Shown: one piece after another, positions 38,155 through 47,371 of the stretch
How the letters are laid out: each line of letters starts with the position of its first letter
How positions within the stretch are numbered: the stretch's first letter is position 1
Source of the DNA: Paraliobacillus zengyii
Lineage (GTDB): Bacteria > Bacillota > Bacilli > Bacillales > Amphibacillaceae
Length of the DNA: 64,000 nucleotides
Direction of reading: 5' to 3'
Assembly: GCF_003268595.1 (NCBI RefSeq)
Contig: NZ_CP029797.1
Location: forward strand, 2,253,501 to 2,317,500
The notes under the pieces: model-generated
What the model was told of the DNA's origin: nothing
Databases searched by the model: none
The model's input: the letters and a program-made list of their open reading frames with translations, nothing else
Position numbers and translations under genes: made by a program

Positions 38155-39306
38155 TTATGCTCCTGCAGGTTCTTCAAGATTTAGTTCTAAATTATATACT
38201 TGTGCAGCATTATTATCTTTAGGCTTACCTGTTGCAAACTGCTTTGCAATAAACACATCTGCATCTTCTAATGCGAGCGTCTCTTTGTAACGGTTTGTTT
38301 CTACTCCGCCTCCAATAGCTGCGATATATTCCCCTTTCACAAAGAACAGTACCTTGCCTTCAGGAACGAATACTGATTCCGTCATTATTGGATTGAATGG
38401 TAAGTTTGTCACATATACGCCATTTGCATTTTGTGTTGTTGCATTTGCTTGGATATCAAACGTATCAAACGGATTTGTAACCATTACCACTTTACCTGCA
38501 ACTTTACGAGGTTGATCTGCAACAGACCCATCTTGCTTTAATTTCTCAGCTAGTTTTTTTACTACACGTTTCAACTCATTAATTGTTGTACGGCCTGGTT
38601 CAAACGTTAAAGTTCCTGCAGATGCTTTATCAGTCACTGCCCCAGTTTCTGTATCTACTGTTTTAAGTAATCCAGTTGGTTCGTTTTGGTTCATTCCACG
38701 CCCAGTAACATACCCTTTTTCTAAACCAACTTTCATCGCTTCAGAAATAAGTGTACGAACATATCGCTCCACCCATGCTGGTCCAAGTTTTAACATATCC
38801 TTTGCAATGGGAACAAATGCAGTTAATTTAAGTTGTTCGATTTTTTCTTTACGGAACGTAGCGTTTAGTTGACCCTTAATTTCACTAAATAATGGACCCC
38901 AAACGGCTGCACCTTCTGGATCGTTGGAATAAATAAATTCAGTAACCGCTCCTAAATTTTGAATGCCAATAGCACTTAGTAATGGATGTTCTTTTACAAT
39001 ATCCTCAAAAATTCTCTCTTGAGTAGTTTCTGGAAGAGTATCTGTTTCCTTAAATCCACCCTCTTCAATCACAGCGTTAAAAAACTTAGATTCTGCACTA
39101 GTTAGCACATTTTGACCTCGTGATTGCAAAGCAACATTGTCTGCCATTTGTGTGTTAACTTGATCCAAAATATGGCCTTGTACATCGTTAGCAAGTGATT
39201 CTAACATACTGTTTAAAGCTGCTGTTTGTTCTTCTTCTGTACCATTTGCAGTTGCTTTTGCAAAATCCTGTTTCTTTTCCTCAAAATTATTAAATTTGAT
39301 TGGCAT
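38155..39306 (-). CDS. Major capsid protein, HK97 fold
   Basis: 383 residues, MPIKFNNFEEKKQDFAKATA.... The first about 100 residues are a helical scaffold-like delta domain. The mature part begins near the region around SKFFNAVIEEGGFKETDTLP, with LKLTAFVPIAKDMLKLGPAW and VEALMKVGLEKG-like pattern as in HK97-type capsids of Gram-positive phages. It follows the ClpP-like protease gene, which should remove the delta domain. AGGAG lies before the ATG. Confidence 0.9.
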   Translation of the reverse strand: MPIKFNNFEEKKQDFAKATANGTEEEQTAALNSMLESLANDVQGHILDQVNTQMADNVALQSRGQNVLTSAESKFFNAVIEEGGFKETDTLPETTQERIFEDIVKEHPLLSAIGIQNLGAVTEFIYSNDPEGAAVWGPLFSEIKGQLNATFRKEKIEQLKLTAFVPIAKDMLKLGPAWVERYVRTLISEAMKVGLEKGYVTGRGMNQNEPTGLLKTVDTETGAVTDKASAGTLTFEPGRTTINELKRVVKKLAEKLKQDGSVADQPRKVAGKVVMVTNPFDTFDIQANATTQNANGVYVTNLPFNPIMTESVFVPEGKVLFFVKGEYIAAIGGGVETNRYKETLALEDADVFIAKQFATGKPKDNNAAQVYNLELNLEEPAGA

Positions 39307-39319
39307 AGTTATTCTCCTC

Positions 39320-40045
39320 TTATTTTAAATTTAAAAAAAGCTTACTCATATTCTGCTTTGGTTCAGCAGGAGTAGGCTCTTTTGGTTTTTGATTATTTGG
39401 TTTTGCTTTAGCTACATATTTCGCAACTATGCTTTCATTTACATTTTCAGGTTCTTCATTTTCCTGTTCAATGTCTTCAATTTCAATTTCATCTGCTACC
39501 TTGTCTGCAAATCCTAAAGCAACTGCCTCATCTGCGTTTAACCACGTCTCATCATTTAACAATTCAATTAGTTCTTCATGACTGCCGACAAAGCGATTAC
39601 TATATGATGCTGTCACCGCTTTATCAACTTTACGTAAATCTTTTGCAGTTTTTTCAAAGATAGCAGCGTTACCATATTCAAATGTGCTAGCTTGATGAAT
39701 CATCATCATGGTATTGCTTGGCATAATGATTTCATCACCAGCCATTGCGATTATAGAGGCAGCGCTGGCTGCCCATCCATCGATATGAATAGTTACCTTC
39801 GCTTTGTGTTTTTTAAGGATATTTCCTATTGCTATTCCATCAAATGCTGAGCCACCACCACTATTGATATGAACATGGATTTCTTCAACATCTGCAATTT
39901 CAATTTGTTGCAGGATATTTTCAGCGCTGTTTCTCCAACCGCCAATAAAACCATAGATTGATAGTTTTAATCCCTTTTCAGCTTGGTTCTTAATATCTAA
40001 AACTTGTTTGATTTGTAAGACTTTGTTTAAGTCGAAATTTTTCAC
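39320..40045 (-). CDS. ClpP-related prohead maturation protease
   Basis: 241 residues. The S14 protease core shows HINSGGGSAFDGIAIGNILK, the nucleophile in GWAASAASIIAMAG (Ser94) and the His in MMMIHQAS (His117). The C-terminal about 50 residues are Glu/Pro/Lys-rich, probably a scaffold-interacting tail. ATGA-type 4-nt overlap with the portal gene. It cleaves the capsid delta domain during head maturation. Confidence 0.9.
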   Translation of the reverse strand: MKNFDLNKVLQIKQVLDIKNQAEKGLKLSIYGFIGGWRNSAENILQQIEIADVEEIHVHINSGGGSAFDGIAIGNILKKHKAKVTIHIDGWAASAASIIAMAGDEIIMPSNTMMMIHQASTFEYGNAAIFEKTAKDLRKVDKAVTASYSNRFVGSHEELIELLNDETWLNADEAVALGFADKVADEIEIEDIEQENEEPENVNESIVAKYVAKAKPNNQKPKEPTPAEPKQNMSKLFLNLK

Positions 40046-41172
40046 TCTTTCTCACCTCCTTCAACGGTTTCAGAATAGTTTTTCGTAATAACATATTTCT
40101 CATGAATCGGATCATCAGACTCCTCCATTCCTAACTCATCTCGTAATTCATGGCCATTTGCCACACCGGATGATCTCAGCTTGTCTACTGCAGTTGCTAC
40201 ATCAAACATATTACGGTAAGTTATACGTCTTATGTCCATTCGCTTTCCACTTAAATACTCTTGCTTCGAAAAAAATTTGCCGTCAAACTCATCCTTTATT
40301 TTTTTTAGAAGTGAGTCGATGCAAAAGGTCATAAAGTTTCTTGTATGCTTTTCAACATCTGCCATCTCCCCATGTACAAGTGATGGCGGAATGCCAACCG
40401 CTTTTGCTACCTGGTCTAAAAAACCATTGGTGATTTTGTTAATATCATCAATGGTTTGTCCTGAGCCACTCGGCTTAGAATGTTCCTCATACTTAAAGCC
40501 TTTTTGTTGCGGAATAATTGAAAAAGTCTTCTCTTTAACCGATTGATACATACGATTAATAAAATTTTGAAGCTTCTCTTGATTCTCTTTATCCTTCGGA
40601 TTGACATTTTCCATGTCGACTGTAGCGCGTATTTGGTTTTTGAATTTCTGATATTCTAACAATCTACCAAACAACTGCCCGTAATCACTGTAAAGCGAAT
40701 TTAATAGTTTTGCTAAATTCTCGTTGTCATATTCCAAGTAGATTACATCGCACATCAAAAATATCCTCTGATACGTAAAATTTTTAATTGTAACACTTTT
40801 AAATGTATCTTCCACCAAGCCATATTCTTCACGGTAAAAGTCATCTGCTATCAATAGATCATCGTTATCTGACTTAATGATTAAGCATTCATTGTCATGG
40901 ATCAATTTATAAATGACTGTCTGCCAAAACCGTGCTGCAGACATATTTTTGTTCGGACGTACATTCAAGCGATAATACAGCTCGTCTTTAATAAGCTTCT
41001 TGCCATCTTTGATACGAAACTCTGATTGACTAATAGTTCGACCGATTAAATTCACACATATTTGTATAGCCAGTCTTTTCATGTGGATCCGTTCTGATGT
41101 GCTTTCCAATAAGTCTAGGTCGTACATCTGGTTTAGCTCACTCTGCCGCCTGAATAAATCGAATAACCCCAA
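40042..41172 (-). CDS. Portal protein, HK97 family
   Basis: 376 residues with TTG start after AAGGAGGTGATC. Family features: CVNLIGRTISQSEFRI, YYRLNVRPNKNMSAARFWQT, IDDINKITNGFLDQVAKAVG-IPPSLVHGE. It forms the dodecameric DNA gate of the head, binds terminase and nucleates the capsid. It lies 12 bp downstream of terL. Confidence 0.92.
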   Translation of the reverse strand: MGLFDLFRRQSELNQMYDLDLLESTSERIHMKRLAIQICVNLIGRTISQSEFRIKDGKKLIKDELYYRLNVRPNKNMSAARFWQTVIYKLIHDNECLIIKSDNDDLLIADDFYREEYGLVEDTFKSVTIKNFTYQRIFLMCDVIYLEYDNENLAKLLNSLYSDYGQLFGRLLEYQKFKNQIRATVDMENVNPKDKENQEKLQNFINRMYQSVKEKTFSIIPQQKGFKYEEHSKPSGSGQTIDDINKITNGFLDQVAKAVGIPPSLVHGEMADVEKHTRNFMTFCIDSLLKKIKDEFDGKFFSKQEYLSGKRMDIRRITYRNMFDVATAVDKLRSSGVANGHELRDELGMEESDDPIHEKYVITKNYSETVEGGEKE

Positions 41173-41184
41173 TTGATCACCTCC

Positions 41185-42831
41185 TTAAAATGCAATATCA
41201 TCTAGATAAAACGCCTCTTCATCTTCTAGAATATTATCAGCTTGCCATAATGCATGAATAAACGCTTGGAAACCGTCTGTTTTTCTCCTAACCTCATCCT
41301 TTTTCAGATACTCTTTATTGCCATCTTTTTTTATATGCACATAAACATTGTTCGTAAACCAACGCATTAATGGATTCTCGCCATAAATAATTTGTTGTTG
41401 AGCAAAAAGTGTCTCTACTCGAGGAGCCAACAAGGAATGAATTGCCTTTGGATTACGTATATAAATTAATTCAAATCCTTCTGCTTCAAGTGCTGTCTTT
41501 ACGAGATCAAGTCTAAACGTATCTGCGACAATCCGATTCAAACCATATATTTCTCGCATCTCTACAAACCAATTAACAATGTGTTTTATATCAATTACTG
41601 GGCCCGTTAATATGGTTAGTAATCCTTCTTCTTCCCAATCCTCTATTGGCGCTTTTACATCGACAGCATCTAAAAAGCCACGTCTGACAAATGAATGAGT
41701 TTTCCATATATAATCTTCGCCGACCTTAAACAGCAATCCAACCGCTGCAAAGTCTCTGATACTTGCAAAGTCCAATCCACCAACAGCAGTTCGATGTTTT
41801 AATTCCGGGAACGGTCTATTTGTCGCCTTAATTTCATCCCAAGTGGCGACGGATGCCGTTAAATCTGTCGCTGGGCAGTTCATTCGTTTCGTCATGAATC
41901 GTATGCGTGCAGAAGCTTTGGAATTTCCTAATGTGATATATTGCGTTTTAACTTTTCGAAACAACTCTGTTCCATACGCACTCATTGGTTCATGAAACAT
42001 TGGATTTGCCTTTTGCCAATTAGAAGGATCGTCCATTTCTTTTTCATCATCTAGCGTTGCCATAAACACAAACAATGGATCGTCTAAGGATTCACCATTT
42101 AATACTCGAATAGCACGTTCTTTTAAATCATCTAAGTAACCGCCACGAATAAAACCATCTGTCGTGATGAAAAATTCGCGAGAATGCTTGACTTTACCTA
42201 GACCAGAAGAAAATACATCCACAATAGCCGAGTCTGCATATTCGTGTACTTCATCGTATATGACACATCCATCACGCAAACTATCTTTAGTTTTTGCATT
42301 CGACGTGTGATACTTAATCTTGCTTCCATTCGTGCGACTCACAACTTCAGATTTCGTATGGTAAAACAGGGACTGTAATACACCCTTTTTTCCATCATGC
42401 TCAATCGTGTTATACACTTCTTCAAAAGAAGTCTTTGCTTGGTCTTCACTGTTGGCTACAATCGAAACGTTATAATTTTTTATGCCATGTAGATCACTAA
42501 TAAAGAAATTAGTTAATGATGAAATTAATCCATTTTTTCCAGCACCACGAGCCTTATATAAAAAGAACTGTTCAAAGAACGGGTAATTTCCTTCTTTGTA
42601 ATACAAGAAAACAAAAGCTGTAATGAATTTTTGAAACGGCATTAATTTGAAATAATTCTTTTCTGTAAAAGCAATATACCTTTCATGAGTTACTTCATCA
42701 AAATAAATATCATCACGATTTAGAACATAGTTTTTTAAATAAGAAAATAAAAGAACCACATACTTACTGACTTTTATTTTGCCAGCTTTGTATTGGTTCA
42801 TATAATAACTTACATGTTTATTTATTTTCAT
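41185..42831 (-). CDS. terL: Terminase large subunit
   Basis: 548 residues. The ATPase half shows the Walker A variant YKARGAGKNGLISS (about 92-105) and Walker B CVIYDEVHEYAD. The nuclease half begins with AVGGLDFASIRDFAAVGLLF and includes RIVADTFRLDLVKTALEAEG. This is the Terminase_1 family used by cos-type HK97-like phages. It packages DNA into the prohead. Confidence 0.94.
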   Translation of the reverse strand: MKINKHVSYYMNQYKAGKIKVSKYVVLLFSYLKNYVLNRDDIYFDEVTHERYIAFTEKNYFKLMPFQKFITAFVFLYYKEGNYPFFEQFFLYKARGAGKNGLISSLTNFFISDLHGIKNYNVSIVANSEDQAKTSFEEVYNTIEHDGKKGVLQSLFYHTKSEVVSRTNGSKIKYHTSNAKTKDSLRDGCVIYDEVHEYADSAIVDVFSSGLGKVKHSREFFITTDGFIRGGYLDDLKERAIRVLNGESLDDPLFVFMATLDDEKEMDDPSNWQKANPMFHEPMSAYGTELFRKVKTQYITLGNSKASARIRFMTKRMNCPATDLTASVATWDEIKATNRPFPELKHRTAVGGLDFASIRDFAAVGLLFKVGEDYIWKTHSFVRRGFLDAVDVKAPIEDWEEEGLLTILTGPVIDIKHIVNWFVEMREIYGLNRIVADTFRLDLVKTALEAEGFELIYIRNPKAIHSLLAPRVETLFAQQQIIYGENPLMRWFTNNVYVHIKKDGNKEYLKKDEVRRKTDGFQAFIHALWQADNILEDEEAFYLDDIAF

Positions 42832-42832
42832 A

Positions 42833-43168
42833 TTAGATCAAATCATTTGCTGTATAGGTTTTATTATTTGTCTCATCATTATCAATGAAGTTAAAAGTCC
42901 GTTCTATATTCATGATGGATGTATTTACTTTATTCATCTCAGTCAACAGAGGATGGGATTTCACATATGTTTGACTGCCATTCTTAACGGTAATTGAAAC
43001 ACCCTCTTTTTTAATCGTTCGTTCCATACGACGATAAATCTCAATGTGCTTTAAGTACCTACCAACTTTTTCGACTTCAACAGGGCTATCCGTATCTACC
43101 CTAGACAGGAGATAATCCTTGATCTTATGCGTACTTACATCGGTTCTGAATGTCACTGTCACATGCAC
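42833..43168 (-). CDS. terS: Terminase small subunit, P27 family
   Basis: 111 residues, with KDYLLSRVDTDSPVEVEKVG, RMERTIKKEGVSITVKNGSQ and the ending in which INxxERTFNF is typical of P27-type small terminases. It recognises the packaging site. The start is uncertain: GTG at 43168 or at 43162, after a G-rich GAGGGGGGTGGG leader. It abuts terL (1-bp gap). Confidence 0.85.
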   Translation of the reverse strand: MHVTVTFRTDVSTHKIKDYLLSRVDTDSPVEVEKVGRYLKHIEIYRRMERTIKKEGVSITVKNGSQTYVKSHPLLTEMNKVNTSIMNIERTFNFIDNDETNNKTYTANDLI

Positions 43169-43270
43169 CCACCCCCCTCACGTGAGAATTTGGTTTTAAA
43201 TCTGGTTAATCGACCCCCCTCCCCGGTGCCCCTGGCATTTATTTTTCTCGAAACTTTTGACCGGGGGGTA
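43169..43270. other. Candidate cos region between HNH and terS
   Basis: A 100-bp non-coding gap with striking C-runs in an AT-rich genome (CACCCACCCCCCTCACGTG; CGACCCCCCTCCCCGGTG; GACCGGGGGGTA). In HK97-like phages with HNH-terS-terL order the cohesive-end site lies here. The exact nick positions cannot be read from sequence alone. Confidence 0.45.
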
Positions 43271-43609
43271 CTACCACCATTCGTCATCCCATTTATTTTC
43301 TTTCTTTGGAAATAATCGTCCATGTTCTTTGTTGTGACAATCGACGCATACGGTTTCTAAATTATCTATGTCTAATGCAAGTTCTGGATAATGATAGAGT
43401 TCTTTAATATGGTGAACAACTAACTTTATCTTCTTTCGTTTAGCTTTTTTACTATACTCACCAGTATCCACAGTAACTCGTCCTTCACGTTTACATTGTT
43501 GACACTCATAGTTATCGCGCTTCTTTACTTGTTCTCTTAAAGCCTTCCATTCTGCACTGTCATAGAATTTACGCTTTTGTTCATTAGTTTTGTATTGAAT
43601 CATATTCAT
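43271..43609 (-). CDS. HNH endonuclease next to terminase
   Basis: 112 residues with zinc pairs CQQC and CVDC and the HNH core VVHHIKELYHYPELALDIDN-LETVCVDCHNKEHG. Start ATG after AAAAGG. HNH proteins directly upstream of the terminase genes are required for packaging-site cleavage in HK97-type phages, so this is a packaging component and not a selfish element. Confidence 0.9.
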   Translation of the reverse strand: MNMIQYKTNEQKRKFYDSAEWKALREQVKKRDNYECQQCKREGRVTVDTGEYSKKAKRKKIKLVVHHIKELYHYPELALDIDNLETVCVDCHNKEHGRLFPKKENKWDDEWW

Positions 43610-43697
43610 GTCCTTTTCATTTACAATAGGTCTCTTTTATTGATTCATTAAAGCAGGACTTATTGTTTACTATGATTTACACTTGTCTTTTTCAATA

Positions 43698-43738
43698 TTA
43701 AAAAAGACACCTCATTAGCGAGATGTCTCAATTTTTTT
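43698..43738. terminator. Terminator after gajB
   Basis: AGACACCTC / GAGATGTCT stem (one G-U pair in the minus-strand RNA), with T7 on both sides. It closes the Gabija cassette and insulates it from the late operon start. Confidence 0.85.
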
Positions 43739-43855
43739 GTTTATATTATTATTTATTACAATTAAAGTTTATACTTTTTATAATTCCATAATATAATAAT
43801 AAACTATATACTTGAACTAGCTCTGTTTGTATTCTGCCAAAATCTTGACTTTATT

Positions 43856-45400
43856 TTACTCATATTTAAAAAGTGTATTGCTATCTTCTATCCCATTTTC
43901 ATACGCTATTTTTGAAACATGTTCATAGTATTCTGTATCATCAATAAACATAATAAACTTTTCTTTGGCGCGTGTAATACAAACATAATGGTTTTGTACA
44001 TGCTCCTCGTTATAGATTTTGTAATAACGTGCAAATGTTATTACTTGATCAAACTCTAAGCCTTTTGAAGCGAAAACTGTCATTACTTTATGTTTTGATT
44101 CTATGATTCTGAAAGCCATATCGTAATTACTATTAAAAATACTCTCATTAAATTTATTGATTTCGTTTTCCTCAATTGAAATTTCTAAATAATCGGCTAA
44201 TTCATAAACAATCTCTTCAACTTTTTTATAAGTTAAATCTTCACTTACCCTCAATTTTTCTATTATTTTATTAACTTCAAATCTTGTGCCTATTCTTTCA
44301 TCTATATAATTATTTTCTAAGAAGTCAAAAATTGAGTAAGTTGAGTTTGAATTCTTGATGAATAATGCAAGCTCTTTTAATAAGTACCCATTAGGAATTC
44401 CTTCATCAATCGGGGTCTTAGGTATAAAAACAAAATCAAATCCTTCTTGATTTAGTAGTTCTGTTATTTTCTTGGCATCATTATTAAAATTAGAAATAAT
44501 AGTTATCTCATTATTTAAATCAAGTTCTTTCATAGATACAAGACTCTTAAATTCTTGCTCAAAACCTATAAAATTCCTTCTATCATAAAAATTTCCTGGG
44601 TTGTATTCTTTAAATACTACATTTTCAACATATTCACTCGTATCCATAAAGTATTGAGGATTATCAAATAAGTTTGCATAATTTTCAATTTCTTTATCAC
44701 AACGGAAATTAGTTATAAGTTTATAAAAACTGAAACTTTCAATCTTTAGTAAGTCGAATACGTTACTCATTGCTCCACGCCATAAATATATTGCTTGTTT
44801 TGCATCTCCAACAATAAATAGTTTTAATTTTAATTCATTTTTTAATTTCATAAAGAAAAGGTGCATGTCATTATCAGAATCTTGGTATTCATCGATAAAT
44901 ATCCATGAATATTTCGCTTTTAAATATTCTTGTGCAGCTTTTGAATTTTCTAATATTTCATAAGCAAGTCTAAATTTAAAATTTTGTTTTTTATCTTCAA
45001 AACTACCTAGGATATTATTATTCTCCAGTTGTTCTAATCCTGATTCAAAATCATCAAATTTATATTTATCTTCATATTCTACTGAATAATCGTTTTTAAA
45101 ATTCATACCTAATGCATCTTTAATGAATGGTCTTATGATTTCATTTTCTATAAAAGAATCATTTGTCATAACCGTAATTGTTTTTTTGATATCTTCTTTA
45201 ATTTTTTTTTTTATTTCTTCAGTAGCTTTTACAGTAAAGGTAATAGCAGCCAATGTTCTATGATCCTTTATTTTTTCAATTTCCACAATCATTTTTTTAA
45301 CCATAATTGTAGTTTTACCAGAACCTGCACTAGCTGAAACTACTATATCTCTATTATCTTCTAAAATCGCATCTCTATCCTCTTTATCAATCAATTTCAT
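43856..45400 (-). CDS. gajB: Gabija defence protein GajB (UvrD-like helicase)
   Basis: 514 residues from MKLIDKEDRDAILEDNRD. UvrD/PcrA-type SF1 motifs in order: Walker A SASAGSGKTTI (about residue 22), motif Ia AAITFTVKATEEI, motif II FIDEYQDSD, motif III GDAKQAIYLWRGA, motif VI YVCITRAKEKF. In Gabija, GajB joins GajA and responds to phage DNA termini. The start at 45400 overlaps gajA by 14 nt; a longer reading from further upstream lies fully inside gajA and is unlikely. It is somewhat more AT-rich than the late genes beside it, fitting independent acquisition. Confidence 0.9.
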   Translation of the reverse strand: MKLIDKEDRDAILEDNRDIVVSASAGSGKTTIMVKKMIVEIEKIKDHRTLAAITFTVKATEEIKKKIKEDIKKTITVMTNDSFIENEIIRPFIKDALGMNFKNDYSVEYEDKYKFDDFESGLEQLENNNILGSFEDKKQNFKFRLAYEILENSKAAQEYLKAKYSWIFIDEYQDSDNDMHLFFMKLKNELKLKLFIVGDAKQAIYLWRGAMSNVFDLLKIESFSFYKLITNFRCDKEIENYANLFDNPQYFMDTSEYVENVVFKEYNPGNFYDRRNFIGFEQEFKSLVSMKELDLNNEITIISNFNNDAKKITELLNQEGFDFVFIPKTPIDEGIPNGYLLKELALFIKNSNSTYSIFDFLENNYIDERIGTRFEVNKIIEKLRVSEDLTYKKVEEIVYELADYLEISIEENEINKFNESIFNSNYDMAFRIIESKHKVMTVFASKGLEFDQVITFARYYKIYNEEHVQNHYVCITRAKEKFIMFIDDTEYYEHVSKIAYENGIEDSNTLFKYE

Positions 45401-47150
45401 TCGGCACCAACTTTGACAAGGATTGAAATAATGGATGTTCAATTATAGCTTCACAATCCTCTATAGTTAACTTAGAAGCAAGTTCAATCATATTTATCAA
45501 TTTATGATTTTGAAGATAATCAATAGGTTTTGTTCCCAGTATTTCTTTCATTCTCGCTTCGATAACTTCATACAAATCATGTTCTAAATCAATTCTTGAT
45601 AAAAATATATTATTTTCTTCAAATTGTTTTATACTTTTTTCAAAAACATCATATTGCTCTCGTTTTTTTTCTTTAATCATTTGTTGCTTTACCCTTTCTT
45701 TGAAAACCCTATTACCTTTTTCATTTTCATAGTAATAATCTATTTCAACATGCTCTTTAGTTTGTTCTCCTTTTGTATGTATTAAATTTAAGCATCTATT
45801 AATTCCTATTAAATCAAACTTTGTCGGGTGACCCCTTTTTGCTTTTAAATCATTATCTGTTTTTACTATTGAAGTAATATTTAAACCCTTTAAAACATCT
45901 ACGTAAGGCTTAAATTTTATTCCATTTACTTCTAATATATAACCTCCTTCTAACTCATATCTTGGAAATACCTTTTCTAAAACTTTTTCAAATAATACTT
46001 TTTCTGAAGGCCCTTCTATTAATAGAACTTTTTCAGAGAATAATGCTGTCGACAATGCTCTATTTAGTTCCTTTTTTACATTTTTATATTCATCATCAAC
46101 ATTATAAATATATGAACTACAGTTTATCCGTTTTTCAGAATAAATTCTAATTAATGATGCATTATCCATTTCGTACAGTAATTCAGAAGAATGGGTTGAT
46201 AAAAAGAAATACTTATATACTTCCGAGTTAAATAATTGTTGGGATAAAGCAATTTGCATAGACCTATGCAAACTATTTTCCGGTTCCTCAACTAGATAAA
46301 TAATTATCTTATTACCTTCCTGCGCTTTCATTAAATGGTTTATTAAAGAATAAGCTAATATCTTTTTTCTCCCGTCACCTGAAGTCGGATAAACATTATC
46401 ATCATTTTCTCTTTTGATATAAGGAACTAAATTTCCGAAATAACCATTAATGGTTATCTCTGATTTCATTTCTATATTAATTTTTTCTTTTTTTAACTTT
46501 TGGTATTCTTCAGTAATAGTTTCTTGAAACGATTGAATAACTCCCATACTACTAATTTTACGATTCATATCTAATCCAAGTTTCTTAATATCATTTGAAA
46601 TTACAATATCACTTGTTTCAAGTTTATTTTGATCAAATAGTTTTTTTCTGTTTTTAGAAAAAGTTTTCTCCAAATCTATTGTTGGATCGATATATACTAT
46701 CTTAAATAAATTATCTAAGTCACTATATATTCCATTTTGAGGAATTTCCTCTAAATTATCTTTGGCACTGCCCCAGTAAATTTTAGGTATCCCCACCTCT
46801 TCGCCTTCATCATAAACACCTTTTACTTGAAAAAAGAAATTATCTAAATCATTACTGGATCTTGCTTTTCCAACTTTAGCTAATATATGTTGTGAATCTT
46901 CACTAGACTCTCTATCAGATAAATCAATACCTAGTGTTATTTCTATAATTTCATTTGTATCATTCTTAAGATAATCCGACTCAATAAAGCCATTTTTTCG
47001 TATATCTCTATCTAACAAAAATCTTATAGCAAATAGAAAATTGGTTTTCCCGACATCATTCATTCCAAATACAACATTTTGATTTGTTAAATCAATTGTC
47101 ACATTTTCGAAGTTACGAAAGTTTTTAACCCTTAAACTTTTGAGCTTCAT
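45387..47150 (-). CDS. gajA: Gabija defence protein GajA (OLD-family ATPase-TOPRIM nuclease)
   Basis: 587 residues from MKLKSLRVKNFRNFENV. ABC-type ATPase: Walker A FGMNDVGKTNF (29-39), signature SGDGRKK, Walker B YLVEEPENSLH, H-loop STHSSELL. TOPRIM nuclease: LLIEGPSEKVLFEKV (catalytic Glu) and SIVKTDNDLKAK (DxD). GajA nicks DNA and is inhibited by nucleotides in studied systems. ATG at 47150 after GGGGGAT. An extended -10 (TGG-TAGAAT, 47253-47245) lies about 95 bp upstream with a weak -35. Terminators on both sides make gajA-gajB an independent cassette likely expressed in the lysogen. Confidence 0.92.
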   Translation of the reverse strand: MKLKSLRVKNFRNFENVTIDLTNQNVVFGMNDVGKTNFLFAIRFLLDRDIRKNGFIESDYLKNDTNEIIEITLGIDLSDRESSEDSQHILAKVGKARSSNDLDNFFFQVKGVYDEGEEVGIPKIYWGSAKDNLEEIPQNGIYSDLDNLFKIVYIDPTIDLEKTFSKNRKKLFDQNKLETSDIVISNDIKKLGLDMNRKISSMGVIQSFQETITEEYQKLKKEKINIEMKSEITINGYFGNLVPYIKRENDDNVYPTSGDGRKKILAYSLINHLMKAQEGNKIIIYLVEEPENSLHRSMQIALSQQLFNSEVYKYFFLSTHSSELLYEMDNASLIRIYSEKRINCSSYIYNVDDEYKNVKKELNRALSTALFSEKVLLIEGPSEKVLFEKVLEKVFPRYELEGGYILEVNGIKFKPYVDVLKGLNITSIVKTDNDLKAKRGHPTKFDLIGINRCLNLIHTKGEQTKEHVEIDYYYENEKGNRVFKERVKQQMIKEKKREQYDVFEKSIKQFEENNIFLSRIDLEHDLYEVIEARMKEILGTKPIDYLQNHKLINMIELASKLTIEDCEAIIEHPLFQSLSKLVPNEID

Positions 47151-47341
47151 ATAAATATCCCCCGTCAAGTTTTATTTTTCATTAATTACCCATATCTTAT
47201 AGTGTGTAAAACCCGTCAAAAGGCTGTAAGGCTTTATACACCTAATTCTACCACAATTTAGCATAATGAATTACACAATATCTTATTTTGGTGAATTATG
47301 TAGTAAAAAAGTGACATTTTGCCTAAAAATCTAAAATAAAA

Positions 47342-47371
47342 AATGCCCATTAAAATAATGAGCATTAAATC
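47342..47371 (-). terminator. Terminator after the recombinase-like gene
   Basis: AATGCYCATTA / TAATGRGCATT stem followed on the minus strand by TTTTTTATTTTAG. It overlaps the stop codon of the upstream gene and separates it from the Gabija promoter. Confidence 0.85.

Noticed and set aside
43169..43270. G-quadruplex or riboswitch in the terS leader
   Set aside because: The G-runs are on the minus strand but unevenly spaced; packaging-site explanation is simpler and no aptamer pattern is visible.
45401..45442. Longer start for GajB
   Set aside because: The extra residues lie wholly inside gajA and have no homology-like character; the ATG at 45400 gives a start typical of the family.
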